Assembly: GCA_958496175.1 (NCBI GenBank)
Contig: OY292276.1
Location: 17,068,001-17,132,000, forward strand
Reading direction: 5' to 3'
Origin: Sisyra terminalis
Lineage: Eukaryota; Arthropoda; Insecta; Neuroptera; Sisyridae
Length of the DNA: 64,000 bases
A program made the position numbers and the translations under genes. This document shows, one piece after another, positions 1-12,100 of this stretch; within the stretch, counting starts at the first letter, position 1; each line of letters opens with the position of its first letter. Below the pieces are notes generated by a model. It did not search any database, was not told the DNA's origin, and worked only from the letters and a program-made list of their open reading frames with translations.

Positions 1-780
1 GAGGTATTAACTTTTAGTACTTTTGGGAATAACAATCACTATATATCAGGCTGAAACATAAGTAGTGTTGGTTTGTGCGTGGGAATATGTACATAAGGGG
101 TGGAAAAATAGCGAAATCCATACCAAAGTTCAGGCTGCATTAAAAGTATTGAAAATTCCACAGATCAACTCTCCAAAATAACTATGGAAATGCCAACATG
201 TCCATAATGATCTGGCCAACAAAAATAAAGTAACATTAAGCTGGGTACCAAAGGCTTACTAGGGAATAAAAAGGTATATGTTCTCGACCGTCGAGAGGTG
301 GTGACCCCTTTCGTTGATTCAGAATCAGTGTTTGGGGTTACAAAATCAGCCGTTAAAACCATCAAATAATTGCTTTATACCAAACATTGTTCCCTGTAGA
401 GCAACGCCAAGGGACAAAAACACATTAAAAGGATGATGAGAAAACCTCCAAATCTAGTCGCTGACCAAATTGGTGGCAGGTTTCATAATCGGTCACTGTG
501 GCCAGAAAAAGCATTTCTGATTATTATGGTACTGTTAGATCCTCCTATACCCAGATTTTGTTAGGTAGAAGAAGAAACTGCTTCCCACATTCTGTTCAAA
601 TGAAGTAATTTGTCCGCATGGTGACTAAAAGAGATGGAGTTCTCCAATTCCAGTACTATACTCTAGCCATACACCATCTTTTTGACCGGTTGTTGAGATT
701 TACTCGCCTCTTTGGCTTACAATAGGTGAAATAGGGACCCAGGGAACATTACTGGGTCATAAATGAATTATGGATTCCAA
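1..780 (+). pseudogene. Decayed LINE 3' portion: RNase H domain plus C-terminal zinc-knuckle region
   Basis: Relic of the end of a non-LTR retrotransposon ORF2, with stops and frameshifts. Conceptual + strand translation in shifting frames gives pieces that follow the usual order of a LINE RNase H domain: an IYQAE-like piece near 40-55, VQAALKVLK at about 129-155, VTLSWVP at about 230-250, then VTPFVDSESVFGVTKSAVK at about 300-360. Further on, GHCGQKKHF at about 495-525 and VEEETASHILFK at about 567-603 match the histidine/cysteine cluster after RNase H in I, R1 and LOA group LINEs. The C residue of the final knuckle is not seen. The 5' part lies outside the window or is lost. Family assignment within RNase H-bearing LINEs is uncertain. 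Confidence 0.7.
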
Positions 781-2068
781 AGAATGTTTTGTTATTTATT
801 TGAGTTTCTTGGCATGTTTTTTCCAATTTATTCTCATTTCTCTGCATTTTCAATTGGCTAACATCAGTCACAGTTCACAAAGTGTTATTTCTTAATTCAA
901 TTTCATTAATTTTTCGAAAATTCGAAAAATTTATCCCGATTTGTGAGGATAAACATAAATGCTGGAACATTTTATCTTAAGATCACTTTTTTTTGTTTTT
1001 ACTTACGGATTACGTTATGTACTTAAAAATCAATTGATCCAAATGAACTTTTCTTTTGTTTTCCGGGAAATTTGTGAAGGTTCATGAAAATTCCTACATC
1101 CAAAATTAAAACAGAAGACAAAACTCCTGTTTAAAAAAAATATTGGAAAACCCTTAGTTAAAGTTCGTAATCACGAAATTCCGCCACCCATACCAACGAT
1201 TTTCTGATTTTTTTCGGGAGAGGGTATATATTAAAATAGTTTTCTTTGTACTGTTGAGAAGTTCTTAGTTACCTCAGCACTTACGAGTTGAAATAAAAAA
1301 AATATTCCAAGCTTAGTGTACATGCCCTCAATCAACCCCTATACAATACAACCCCTATTTTTCTACCCTTAGTACGAATTGATTTTTTTAATTTCAATGA
1401 ACCCAATTTCAATATATATACCCTACTAAATAAAAAATTGAATTGAGAACCTCCTTTTTTTGCGTTGTTTGAAAATTACTTACGACTCAACACATTGATA
1501 TTTAAAGTTCTTCAAACATATTAAGATATTCATCAACCCCTAATAATTGTAAAAGACTAGTGAACTAAACTGTAAATGTCTTTTTAACAATATTATAGAT
1601 ATCAGTTTTCCGATATTTAAAGTTTTCAAATTATCGTTGCTTTATTCGAAAATGAATTTCAAATTAGTATAACCATTAAAAAATAAAGTTCTAATTGATA
1701 GGATAGGAAGGGTGGTTAGCATTTCTTTTAGTTGGTTTTATTATCGCTCATAAAATTTATTACATCATATCTTTTATTCCCAATTTAGAAAGAGAAATTA
1801 TTTTGACAAATCCCAAAAAAGATAAAAAAAAGGTTAATAAAAATGATTTTATGGTTGGAAAAGCTCAATATAATTTATGAGGACATCTCAATATGTGTTC
1901 AACTAATTGGAACTGATCAATCAATACTGGGGCGTACAAGAGCGCTTTTCACATACCTAGATCGAAACGAAGGAAAAAACGAAATTAGTAATTGTCAGAA
2001 GTTATTAACAATGTCTGAAAATGAAATTTATTCTTTATAAAGTCAAACAGCCATTTTTCTAAAACTAA
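781..2068. other. AT-rich non-coding stretch, nothing recognised
   Basis: AT-rich DNA with homopolymer runs. The one short open frame here (1,843-2,040, +) has no recognisable motif. An AATAAA in the - direction at 2,032-2,027 lies about 40 bases beyond the stop of the possible exon at 2,069-2,263 and could serve as its poly(A) signal. Confidence 0.4.
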
Positions 2069-2263
2069 TCAACGATTGCAATCCAGCTTGAGAATACCAT
2101 CTGTTTGTGATTTTGAAATATACCGAGTTACTGTATTTCTGTTCATTTCTTCCTTATTTTGAACGCCACTCCCATTTCGTTTTCTTGGTTGCCATTGATC
2201 TTTTGTGACACGTGCAGAGAATGCTGAAGCACGTGTGGTGTCAATATAAAAGATATCTCTCAC
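2069..2263 (-). CDS. Possible terminal coding exon, 64 codons, product unknown
   Basis: Open frame on the - strand, visibly richer in G+C than its surroundings. It starts with GTG directly after an in-frame TAG, and that AG, preceded by a modest pyrimidine stretch (ccatttccatag), reads as a 3' splice site, so this would be an exon rather than a full gene. The peptide begins VRDIFYIDTT, is hydrophilic (several K/R, N, Q) and ends ILKLDCNR before a TGA. AATAAA follows about 40 bases downstream. I do not recognise the protein. It could be the last exon of a nested - strand gene, an old processed fragment, or chance. Confidence 0.35.
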   Translation of the reverse strand: MRDIFYIDTTRASAFSARVTKDQWQPRKRNGSGVQNKEEMNRNTVTRYISKSQTDGILKLDCNR

Positions 2264-2269
2264 CTATGG

Positions 2270-4275
2270 AAATGGTACGTTTCTATTTGTAACAAAGCAA
2301 TATCAACGAGTTCTAAAACTTATTTGGTACCTTATACATATTCGTACGCATTCACAAATAAAATATTTATATTCAGACCTGAATTCAAACGAATTGATAC
2401 AAAAATACACATAAGCTTATAATTTTTAAATTGAATTTTAAATAAATATATTTTCCCAAGTAAAATGTTTGCGTTTGCCATACCTATACAAAGTCTGCTA
2501 TTTTTATTCTTTTTAGATTTGAGCAAATACGCTTGGTAAATAAAATAAGTACAAGTACAATACTTGAAATATTTTTCAATGAAAAGTTCTTTATTTTTTC
2601 AAATGAAAATATGCACCTGCAATTACCAATGTGTGAGTGTATAAAAATATTATGTTCGTGGAGGCAGCTATTTTAATGGTACTTGCGTTAATATAATTGG
2701 AGCTAGAGAGGCAACTTGTAATTCATCAATTGCATTACGAGACAAGATAAATGTTTCATCTCAAATTCACCATCTGCTCAAAGTTACCACTCTCATCTTT
2801 CTTTCATACTTTTTTTTTGTTGTTTTATTTGTGCACCATGAGATTTACAATATCCGTACCATGGCTATGCATACTTTTGTATATATCATATTTTAATTTA
2901 AAAAGAGTACCTACTTATGTTTTCCCCGTTTTGAAGAGGAATAGTGATTTAATAGCTTCAGCTACAGTTGAAAAATATACCTTCGTTTTTTGACGTCATT
3001 AACTTTTTTGTTTCAAGCTTATGCAATCCGGTATTTCAGTTCTTTTCATTTTTTTTAAGGAAAATATGAATTTATGCTTTCTTTCATTATTCCTTTTTAC
3101 GATTCTATGGTTTAATTTTCCATAAGCAAAATTAAAGGAAATACTTTCCCTGTCCTTTGATTATAATTTTATTCCATTAAAAATAGAATTGATAAAGAAC
3201 TGCTGCCCTTAGAAACAGGAATTTTCGATTAAGGCCCGGTATTTTCATTTCAGTATAGGTAGGCTTTATCTCCATGGTAATTATTTATTAGATAAAATTG
3301 TATCTGTAAGATAAATCAAAACTGTATTTTCAACCACAACAAACCTCCGGTTAGTTATTTGCATGATATCTTATAAAAAAGAATAGAACAGTAATGACAG
3401 TTTATGGATAAGCCAGTGTAGAAAACAATATATTGATAAACAAAGACAAGTTGATAGCAATATTAAAGGCGTTAGAAAGAAACACCATTCTTGTGTAAAA
3501 AATAAAGTTTTGTAGTTGTCTCTTATACTGAATTTGAATTATAAAAATAGTCGTTCTTAATATTTAATAACACCCAATTAATAGGAATGTCTAACAAAGT
3601 TAAGAAAAAACGAACCCGAGCTCCAAATTTCAATAATGAAAAAGTTCATTTGTTGAATTTTAAAATTAGATAAAATTTTAGACCTTAGAACCGAACTTTT
3701 AATGAATCAAATTCATAATATTAATCAAGAAGAGAAGAGGGCAGAAGAAATGCTTCCTAAGAAAACTAAACTTATGGATATTGAAATTTCTATTAGGAAA
3801 AAACAACTAAAAATGTGTAATTTTATACAACTTTTATTAAATAACACATTTTTATTTTCATAATAAAAATATATATTTGATGCCATAAATTCCTAAAATA
3901 ATCAATAAAAGATCTGCGGAAAAATCATTATGAATTTCAACTTTTCTTTTCTGTTCTTATGGAAGAATATTGTCTTACATGTCCGAATTCTCATCGGTGT
4001 CAAAATTTTCTTCGCGGTCTATCGCTATATTGTATAGTACTGTACATTTTTCTTCAATTTGTAATAGTATAAATTCGACCGTTAGTTTTGAAAAGCGAAA
4101 TCTTTGGAAAAATTATTGGTGTGTCCATTTCTTAAAATGATCAATTCTTGGCCTTACATTATATTGTTATTCAGGATATATAATTTCTATAAATTGAATC
4201 AATTCTTCCTCAGGGTCATTAAGTAATTCCAAATCATCCAAAGTAGAAACATATAGTTGTATCCATACTTTACAT
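2270..4275. other. AT-rich non-coding stretch
   Basis: No supported gene. The open frames at 2,332-2,526 (-) and 2,751-2,993 (+) are low-complexity and look like chance. A segment at about 3,225-3,345 (aaggcccggtattttc onward) loosely resembles 11,545-11,690 and 46,095-46,265, so it may be an old dispersed repeat. Confidence 0.35.
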
Positions 4276-4290
4276 AATATTACTTAATTT

Positions 4291-4464
4291 TAGCAGGAAA
4301 GTGGACTTAAAGGATGAAAATCCATATACTAATAATTAATTCAGCGACGTCTCGGTCCTTTATTTGATCTTCATCAGGCTGCTTAAGGTCAAATAAAGGA
4401 CCAAAACGTCGCTGAATTAATTATTAGTATATGGATTTACATCCTTTAAGTCCACTTTCCTGCT
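4291..4464. repeat. Palindromic element with a degenerate hammerhead ribozyme
   Basis: Two arms of about 80 bases (4,291-4,370 and 4,384-4,464) are inverted copies with a ~13-base loop. Similarity continues weakly outward to about 4,276 and 4,482. On the - strand the left arm carries CTGATGA (4,377-4,371), a weakened stem II, GAGAC in place of GAAAC (4,353-4,349) and GTC, flanked by CAGC/GCTG that would form stem I. The right arm lacks the CTGATGA box. The outer ~70 bases (aaagtggac, ggatg, ccatatacta, ttaattcagcgac) match the ends of the element at 62,391-63,342, so they are one family. The A-to-G change in GAAA should abolish cleavage. Confidence 0.75.
4349..4385 (-). ncRNA. Hammerhead ribozyme relic (core mutated)
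   Basis: CTGATGA box, a stem II that was probably GGTC/GACC and now has a mismatch, GAGAC, then GTC with GC next to it. This is the minimal type I layout with a two-base-pair stem III, as in Penelope-like elements. One essential core base differs, so it is probably inactive. Confidence 0.5.
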
Positions 4465-4482
4465 AGAAACTAAATAATATTA

Positions 4483-7400
4483 TTTAAGTACCTCTCCTAC
4501 ATTCTGCTGAATTCAAAACAATATTACTAATATACTAACATAACTCATAAAAACTAAATTGTTATTACCTGGAGCGCTTTTGTCGGAAAGCACGATAGTT
4601 TTTAGCCCTTATGTCAAAGCGCTCTAAATGCAAGCACTAAAGTCTGGGTACCAATTTTTTTAGTAAAGTTAAATATTATTGTTTATGCAATTTTAGTTAT
4701 AGAATAATTACCTCGAAACTGTAATGAAAAAAAATCGGTTTACTAACTGTTACACTGATGCATATTTATCTATTTTTCTAGCTTTTGGATTGAATGAAAA
4801 TTTAATTCAAAGATTTATATAATATTACTGAATTATAAAAGTTAAGAAATAATCAATATTTTGAAAATTCTTCAGGAAAAACTCCCTTTAATGTTAAGCT
4901 TCTTTTTCCTCCTTATTTTTCCATTTCTAATTATGTTTTTCTTCTCTTAAGCTCTATATTTAAAAAAAGTTAAATTTGGAAAAAATTAAAGGAATAAATT
5001 TAATACTAACCAGAATAATACATTTTCTTCTTATCCAACAATTTTTAAGATTAAAAAATATTTCATAGTAAGAAAATTTAATTGACGTAGGGGATGGCTC
5101 GAGGGAGGTTTAAACATACTCAATTAAACAATCATAAAACAAAGTTTATCTTAAAAATTAAATTTAAAAGTGTAATCAATTTTAACTTTTTCTAAGTCAA
5201 TATTTTATTATTCGATTATAAACTTTAAAATAAATAAAAAATCTTTAAGAAAAGCGATAAACGCACCTATGTATACCTTTGTTTGTTTGGGTTCCGTCTC
5301 GTATGTGAATATGATAACGAGGACGTCAATGTCAAGAACCAGACAACAAAACTTCATTTGATAAAATCAAAGAGCTTTCAAGGTGAAGGAACCATTTATT
5401 TTTCACAGCTAAAGCTTTATTTATTGCCGTTGCCAAAGATAAATATAAAATACATTTGTTGAAATGCATTCTTTTGCATATACATTGAAAACGAAAATCT
5501 TAAGCAGATTAAATGCTTCTTTTTTTACTTATTTTGTCATCAACATTTTTTAATTAACAATAGGGTTTTTATAAAAACCAAGAGTTTCACTTGAAGGATG
5601 ATTTTCATTTTGTTTTTACGTTATAATTGCACATTTTTGCAACTCATGCTAAAGTTTTGTGTATAAACTTTTTTATATGAAGTTGTTTTAATTAATTGAA
5701 ACATTTCACATAGTTAGAAAATCAAATTTCTTAGTAATTGAATTGTAACACAACGACTATAATTGAGTTTACAGCGTTTTTATAAATTTCAACAAGGAAA
5801 TTTGTTCACGATGACACACCGCCTTGACAACGTTTAGAGTGAAATAGCTTAGCAGTTGATTGTTGCAGTCTGATTTTTCTGGAAGAAGGATTTGATATTT
5901 TTTAACATGACAGAAATTGCTTCACTTGCAAATTTCATTCTTTCTGCAAGCAATTTCACAGCAAATGAAAAATTACTAGAAATATACTTTTATAAAAGTA
6001 GTCAAGTAACAAAATTGAACAATAAGAACGAAACGTTATCCATTAATTTTACAGTTTCGCTTGATAAAATTTAATAATAATGCTGTGTACTGAAAATGAT
6101 TTGTGATTTATTTCATCAAATTTACAGGAGCTTATAATTTATTGATAAAAAACAACGATGAAATTTGAAACTTTATCGAATTTTTAAAGAAAGCTTCATG
6201 ATTAAGCATCATTGTGATTTCAAAACTTTTCCACAAAAAATGATACCCTTAAAGTTGTTTTCTGAACAACAAGACATTGATATATTTGACATTAAATTAA
6301 TTGAAACAATAAAGGGAATCAAAGAAGTTTTTCAATCTCCGTCATTAAAAGTTTCGTCAATAGAATTCAAATGTAGCCACTAGTAAATAAAGTAATACGT
6401 CATCGAACTTATGTCAAAATATTTAAATTGAAAATATTTCATTTCAATACAATAGTTAGAGTGAAACCAAAGTTTTGTGACAAAAGTGTTAATGAATATT
6501 ACCAAGGAGTAGATCAAAAGAATTTTCATTTTCCTTTATAAATCTTACGAAATTGATAAGAATTTCTTTTGTACCAACTTAACAATAAATGTTCTTTGTT
6601 ATATTATGTTTTATTTTATTTATTTTTTAATTTTCACTAGCCAGCAAATGAAACATCAATCGCTTAGTGTATATGTTATTAAATTGGCTTCACAGGATCT
6701 TTACTTTAATTACAAACTTATAATGGAATTATAAATTCAAGTTTTATAATTTAATTCTTTTAAAAGTAATTGTGAGGATACGTTACGTAGTTTACTACAT
6801 GTTATATACTGCATATTTAATTGAGGTCCTTGAGTTAGAAGAACTAATATACGTAATTCCATATACACACAATCATTTTTTTCACCAAAATGGTATTTAT
6901 GAAGTTCTTTATTTTCTCTTATTTTAAACCATTTGATAATATCAAAATTCATAATTGACTTAATGCACATGTTCAAAAAATACCTAAAAATGTTTTAAAC
7001 ACATTCTTAACTAATATCAAAACATATTGTGGTTATTAAATTTTAACTTTTCTTGGCGAAACCTACGATATATTCATTGATAAATGAAAAAAAAAATCAT
7101 TAAATTCAATTTAGGTACCTAAAGCGAGCTATTCTTCTATGATAAATTTATTTAAACACTAATTATAAGGTTGTTACAATCGTTCAAACTCATTTTCAAT
7201 TATTTAATTTACCATTTACAATATTTTAAATTCTTTAAAACCTGGTATATTTTATTAGGTACTCTAAATTTTTAAAGAAAACGTTTGTTTATTTACCTTT
7301 TAGAAATCATTTTACAATAAATCATCTAAGTAAGGAATTAGAAAAATCATCAGTTTTAAATAATCACAGTAAAGATTTAAAGACGTTATTTTTTCTAAGT

Positions 7401-8927
7401 ATTGCCATTATTAAATTTCATAAAAAATGCTGATTTTCGATATATTTGCAAATAAAGATATAGACAGCTAATACTTGGAGTATCAATTTTTTACTACCAT
7501 CATACTCTTAAAATTGGTTCAAATACCTTTCTGAGGCCGATTTTTCATTCATTCATCAGCCATCGTATGGCTTTTTCTTCAGTTTTTGCTTTGATCAATA
7601 TTTTTGATAGGAACTATACTTTTTTTCAAACTTCTGGTATAATTTAATTGATTGCGAAAATAAAGGTTGCCTTAAAAACTCATTTATCCATAGTGACACA
7701 TAGTCATCTATTCCAATGAAAAAAAAATTTAAAGAAAAAATGTTTTTTCCGTAACACAAAATGTGAAAATCACTATTGTTTTTATAATAACCGCTCAATT
7801 ATCTGTTTATATCTCGGTTTTAATATATGGACTGTGACGTCACAGAAGACCCATTGGCACACCCATCGCATTCGAACTCACTTTTGATCATAAAAATAAA
7901 AAAAAATTGTTAAAATTTAAATTTTTCTGAACTAAAAATTGGTTTTATCTTACTTTAATAATTTCCTTTATCGATTAAAAAAAATGCACTTGATCAATTG
8001 ATGGAAATTTAAAATTTCCTCATTTTAAAATTGGTAGTTTGAATTTCGTTAGAAATTCCTTTTATAAACGATCTTTGAGTACCTGTACAATTTACGATGA
8101 ACCTTTTTCAGGAAAACAATGAGTAACATTTTTTTTTATTTTGATAACTATTTCTTTGAATTTTGACCTCATGGTTTGTAGCGTTACTTGAGGGCAGTAG
8201 TAATGTAGCCAGCCAACTGAAGCACTGATTCAACCCCTAATGTTTACAAAAGAAAACAAAATTTTTGAAATATTTGTTACTAGTTAAAATAGCTTTGGAA
8301 CGTTAGTGGAAAGTTGCAAATTGTTTGCAATAGTAACTTTTCTACGATTGAAAAGTGGTAGACTTAAGACGGGTATACTGTCAAGAAAAGGTAAATGCTA
8401 AGTGCTTAACATTAGTGAATACCGAGAAATTCGAGAATTTCCAATTACTAAAGTTTATTCAAGAACAAACTTCAACAGTGTTTTCATGATAAACAACAAG
8501 CAAATAGAACAAAATAAATAATAAATTATACTAATTGACCAATGTGCACAGACCGGTATGTCCAAAGAATGTACGTAAATAAGGCAATTGGTAATTTAAA
8601 AAAAAAACAAATCAAAGTCGAGCCAAAACCTTGGCAAATAGATAAACTTTAAGTTTAATTATAATAGAGAAAAGCATTCTGAAAAAATAATTTCTGTATA
8701 AATATTTTATCTTCTGCTTTGAAAAATTTAGAGTTAAAAAATCTATTCAAATCCATCTCTTGAATTATCCAAGTTAATAGAAATGCCATCACCACTAATT
8801 TACCAATGCGGAATATCTGCCAATTATCGTTTTTTTAAAATTTTATTTTTGATAATAAACTGTTTATTAATAAGTTTGATTAAAATGTTTAAATATGAAG
8901 TCTGCTACCTAAATACATTTACTATAT
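4483..8927. other. AT-rich non-coding stretch
   Basis: No supported gene. The open frames at 5,892-6,074, 6,165-6,383, 6,737-6,976 and 7,595-7,798 are short and AT-driven, with no recognisable domain. A small inverted pair around gagcgctttt lies at about 4,572-4,625. At 7,545-7,595 the - strand has a CTGAAGA box and a strong GCCAT/ATGGC hairpin but no GAAA box. Confidence 0.35.
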
Positions 8928-9170
8928 AAATTGTGGGCTCAAGTGTACTTTAGAACACCCACCATCTGACAACGTTGCATTTTCGACTTTGTTTTTAATT
9001 TAATTCGCGATATTTTTGTTATTTCAATTCTAATATGATATAATTCTCTCTTTTGTGGTAAAATTTTCATTATGGACCGATTTAATCGCGAAATAAATTT
9101 AAAAAAAATAGTCGAAAATGCAACGTTGTCAGATTGCGGCTGTGTTAAAGTACACATGAGCCAAATTGTG
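8928..9170. mobile_element. 227-bp MITE with 8-bp target-site duplication
   Basis: Element at 8,936-9,162 with imperfect terminal inverted repeats of about 50 bases, starting GGCTCAAGTGTAC on the left and ending GTACACATGAGCC on the right. It is flanked by an 8-bp direct repeat, aaattgtg (8,928-8,935 and 9,163-9,170). It has no coding capacity; the 72-codon frame across it simply reads through the palindrome. An 8-bp duplication fits hAT-type or related transposases, though the terminal sequence is not a textbook hAT end. Confidence 0.8.
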
Positions 9171-12100
9171 TATTCGAGTAGACAACGGTTGGACAGCCTT
9201 TTTTGGTCTATGTATATAATAAAGAATATAATTCGAAGTATTTTGTCTTAGTCAAAAGTAGCTGAAAAGGTAGGTTATTCTTTCAATTGAAGATTAATTA
9301 CATTTATTATTATTGTGAAATTTTCAATTAACTTAAATTAAGTAATTGCTTAATTCTTCCAAAGACAATGGCATCAGCGTGAGAATCGTCAACGTAAACA
9401 ATTTTTTCTATTGAATTAAATAATAAATGAACATTGAAACACTTTTAATGAAAAACCCTTTCAAGTTTGCTTTAAGATAAGATTTTAAATGATGTGCGTG
9501 ATTTTTCCAATTGAATTGCGTGTTGGTGAACAATTGAGTTTGCAAATGAAAATTTTAGTGAATTCTTACCTTTTGTTGAATTTCAAATGCAAAAAATATA
9601 ATTAATTATTTGCCTGTGTTCCATTTGCACAAATTTTCGGTTTTCGTTTCCTTCATTTATTTTATTCGAAGCGTGGGTGTGCATTGATTATAATTTTAAT
9701 TTTAGCCTCAGAGCTTTGAAGGATAATAAATCGTAAGTAATGTGTGACTGTAATGTTACGATTATGAAGGATCCCTCTGCTTGTTATCCTTGTGTAGTTT
9801 GCAATAAATCATAGCACCTCTAGCTGTCTGACAATTACAGGACATCGTCGCTGTGTAGTTCCTCACTAAGATACGATCCAATACATTCATATATCTAACG
9901 ACTATGCAATCACTAACTAGAGTCACCAGTATAACAGTGTGCGTGAAAATGATGACGTGTCAACGACGTCATATGTCTTCATCATACTTATAATTATCTG
10001 TCAAGAACTACTTTAACAATGCAGGATAATCAGGTTACCTTATCCCCTCGCGATTTGCTCAACTAATGTACACCATCCTGTAAATATAAATAACACATTT
10101 CAAAAGGTTTTCATTTTTATGAGTAATTTTTTAATTACGTAAAACCTAAAAAAATTGATAAATATATAATGATAGAGCTTTTGTTTAATCTCTAGTAAAA
10201 AAATCAGTACTCTAATAATTGAGCTTATCAAAATTGAAACGTCAATTAATTGAATGAAAATTCATTTTTCTTTTTTTGATAAAATATTTATAATGAAGGA
10301 AGAATATTCGAACACTTCAAATTAGTGAAATTTATTATTCATCTTATGTATTTTCAAGTATAAATTTGAAAAGCTTAAGGTCTTATCTTTCATTGACAGC
10401 ATTTAATAACATTTACAAACGATCACTTATGCAACTCCTAATCCGAGCTTTCACTTTATCGTTGTGATTAGATGATCCAATGATATTTAAGCTTTATTTT
10501 GAGAAGATTATGTTTCAAAGATCGAATTTCAAACAATTCAACACCCCTTGAAAGCTCATTGTTTACACAGAATGAGCTGAAAATGTTGTTAATTTACGCG
10601 ATGCGATAACATTATGCTTTTCTTGTTGATAGATTTGGAAAACTTCTTTATAACTATTTACAATAATATTTAAACTTTTGAGTCATAGTTAATCTTTACT
10701 AATGCATAGAATTCTAGCGAATAAATTTTTCTTTTATCTATTTTTTTTAAATTTTATTCCCTTTCCATGATCTTTTTAATTTTTAATTTGTCGCCTTTAT
10801 GCCTGCTTTTAATTAAAGACTACCTAAATCAATTTTGGTAAAATTTGGTCACTAGTTGCAACTTATTATTCATCTCAAAATAGTACATAGTTCAAAATAG
10901 TTCAAATAAAGAAAGGCACCCCTACATACAACAAAAAGGTGACCAAAAAAGAAGTCTGTATACTCGTTTGAACCATCAAAGAATAGAATATTTAAAAACT
11001 AAAAAAATACCATATTTTTTGGTAATTCAACTCTTCATTTATGAGGTTTTAATATGTTCTGTTGAATATTTCCTCTAGAGCTGTCATTCCCTGGTGAGAT
11101 TCTTTAGATCGATGTCGTTGATTTCTGTCTCCTACTATCTCCTTCGTCTCCTACTTTCTGTTTACATACAACATTCAATAAGAGCCTTTTCTGAATTTCC
11201 GAATTTCCTTTCGGAATTCAATCATTCCATTTGCCATATCTTCATACATTACATCAAAAATTCAATATTTTCAACAAGGAAAATTGTAAATTTCTTTTTC
11301 CGTATTTGACGACAGGCATCAAATGGAACCAAAAAATTTTCTCGACATACTATGATATCACAACAAATCAAGAAAACCGTATTATATTTTCTTATCAATA
11401 GCAAAACTATTAAACATCTACAAAATTACACCCTGAAAAAAATACAAATTAAACAAGCTTTGTATCACAGATTTGATATACAGAAAATCATAGTTTTCCA
11501 TTGTAAATTTTAAATTCCTGAAATTAAAGTATTGGTTATGCTAAAATAACATTTAAGGACAGGTATTTTCATTTGGATAGTAACATTGATCTTCCAGGTA
11601 AGATTTAATCTGTATCTTAGAAAAAATATGCGTAATTTCTGAATAATAATTTATGTAGGACAAATAGGTAGAATTTATCTAACACTAAAGGTCCCATGCT
11701 TTTTTGGTCCAGCGCTTTTAACATATCAGCCTTAATTTTTGTTCTTGTCACCCTATATCAAATCTCAGGGCAAACCAAAGCTCAAAAATCCGACTTATAG
11801 CAATCCTATACATTAAACCGTAGTGGGGACACTGCGCTTGGGTACTAAGGTTTCCCGTAAAGCGCGCTTGCCTAGTTATTCACTCCACCAAAGTCTACAT
11901 CAGAGGTTGGGAATGTTAATAGTATAAGTAGCCAAATTTAAAAAAAAAAAACTTTTTTAAGATTTATTCTCTAAGTGCCGTGGTACATAAATAACGTTCA
12001 CATGCACTAGGATCTAAAAGTTATAACTGCGAAGAAAGAAATCGAAAAATGAAGTTCCAAACATCTACAAAAATTGAAAAACCACCCCACTTCCCTTTCA

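Noticed and set aside
7545..7600. Hammerhead-like motif on the - strand (CTGAAGA with a GCCAT/ATGGC hairpin)
   Set aside because: The GAAA box and cleavage dinucleotide are missing after the hairpin, so the core cannot be completed.
11570..11605. Second recursive splice site (cttccaggtaag)
   Set aside because: CAG-GTAAGA is present but the upstream pyrimidine tract is poor; kept out in favour of the much stronger site at 20,351.
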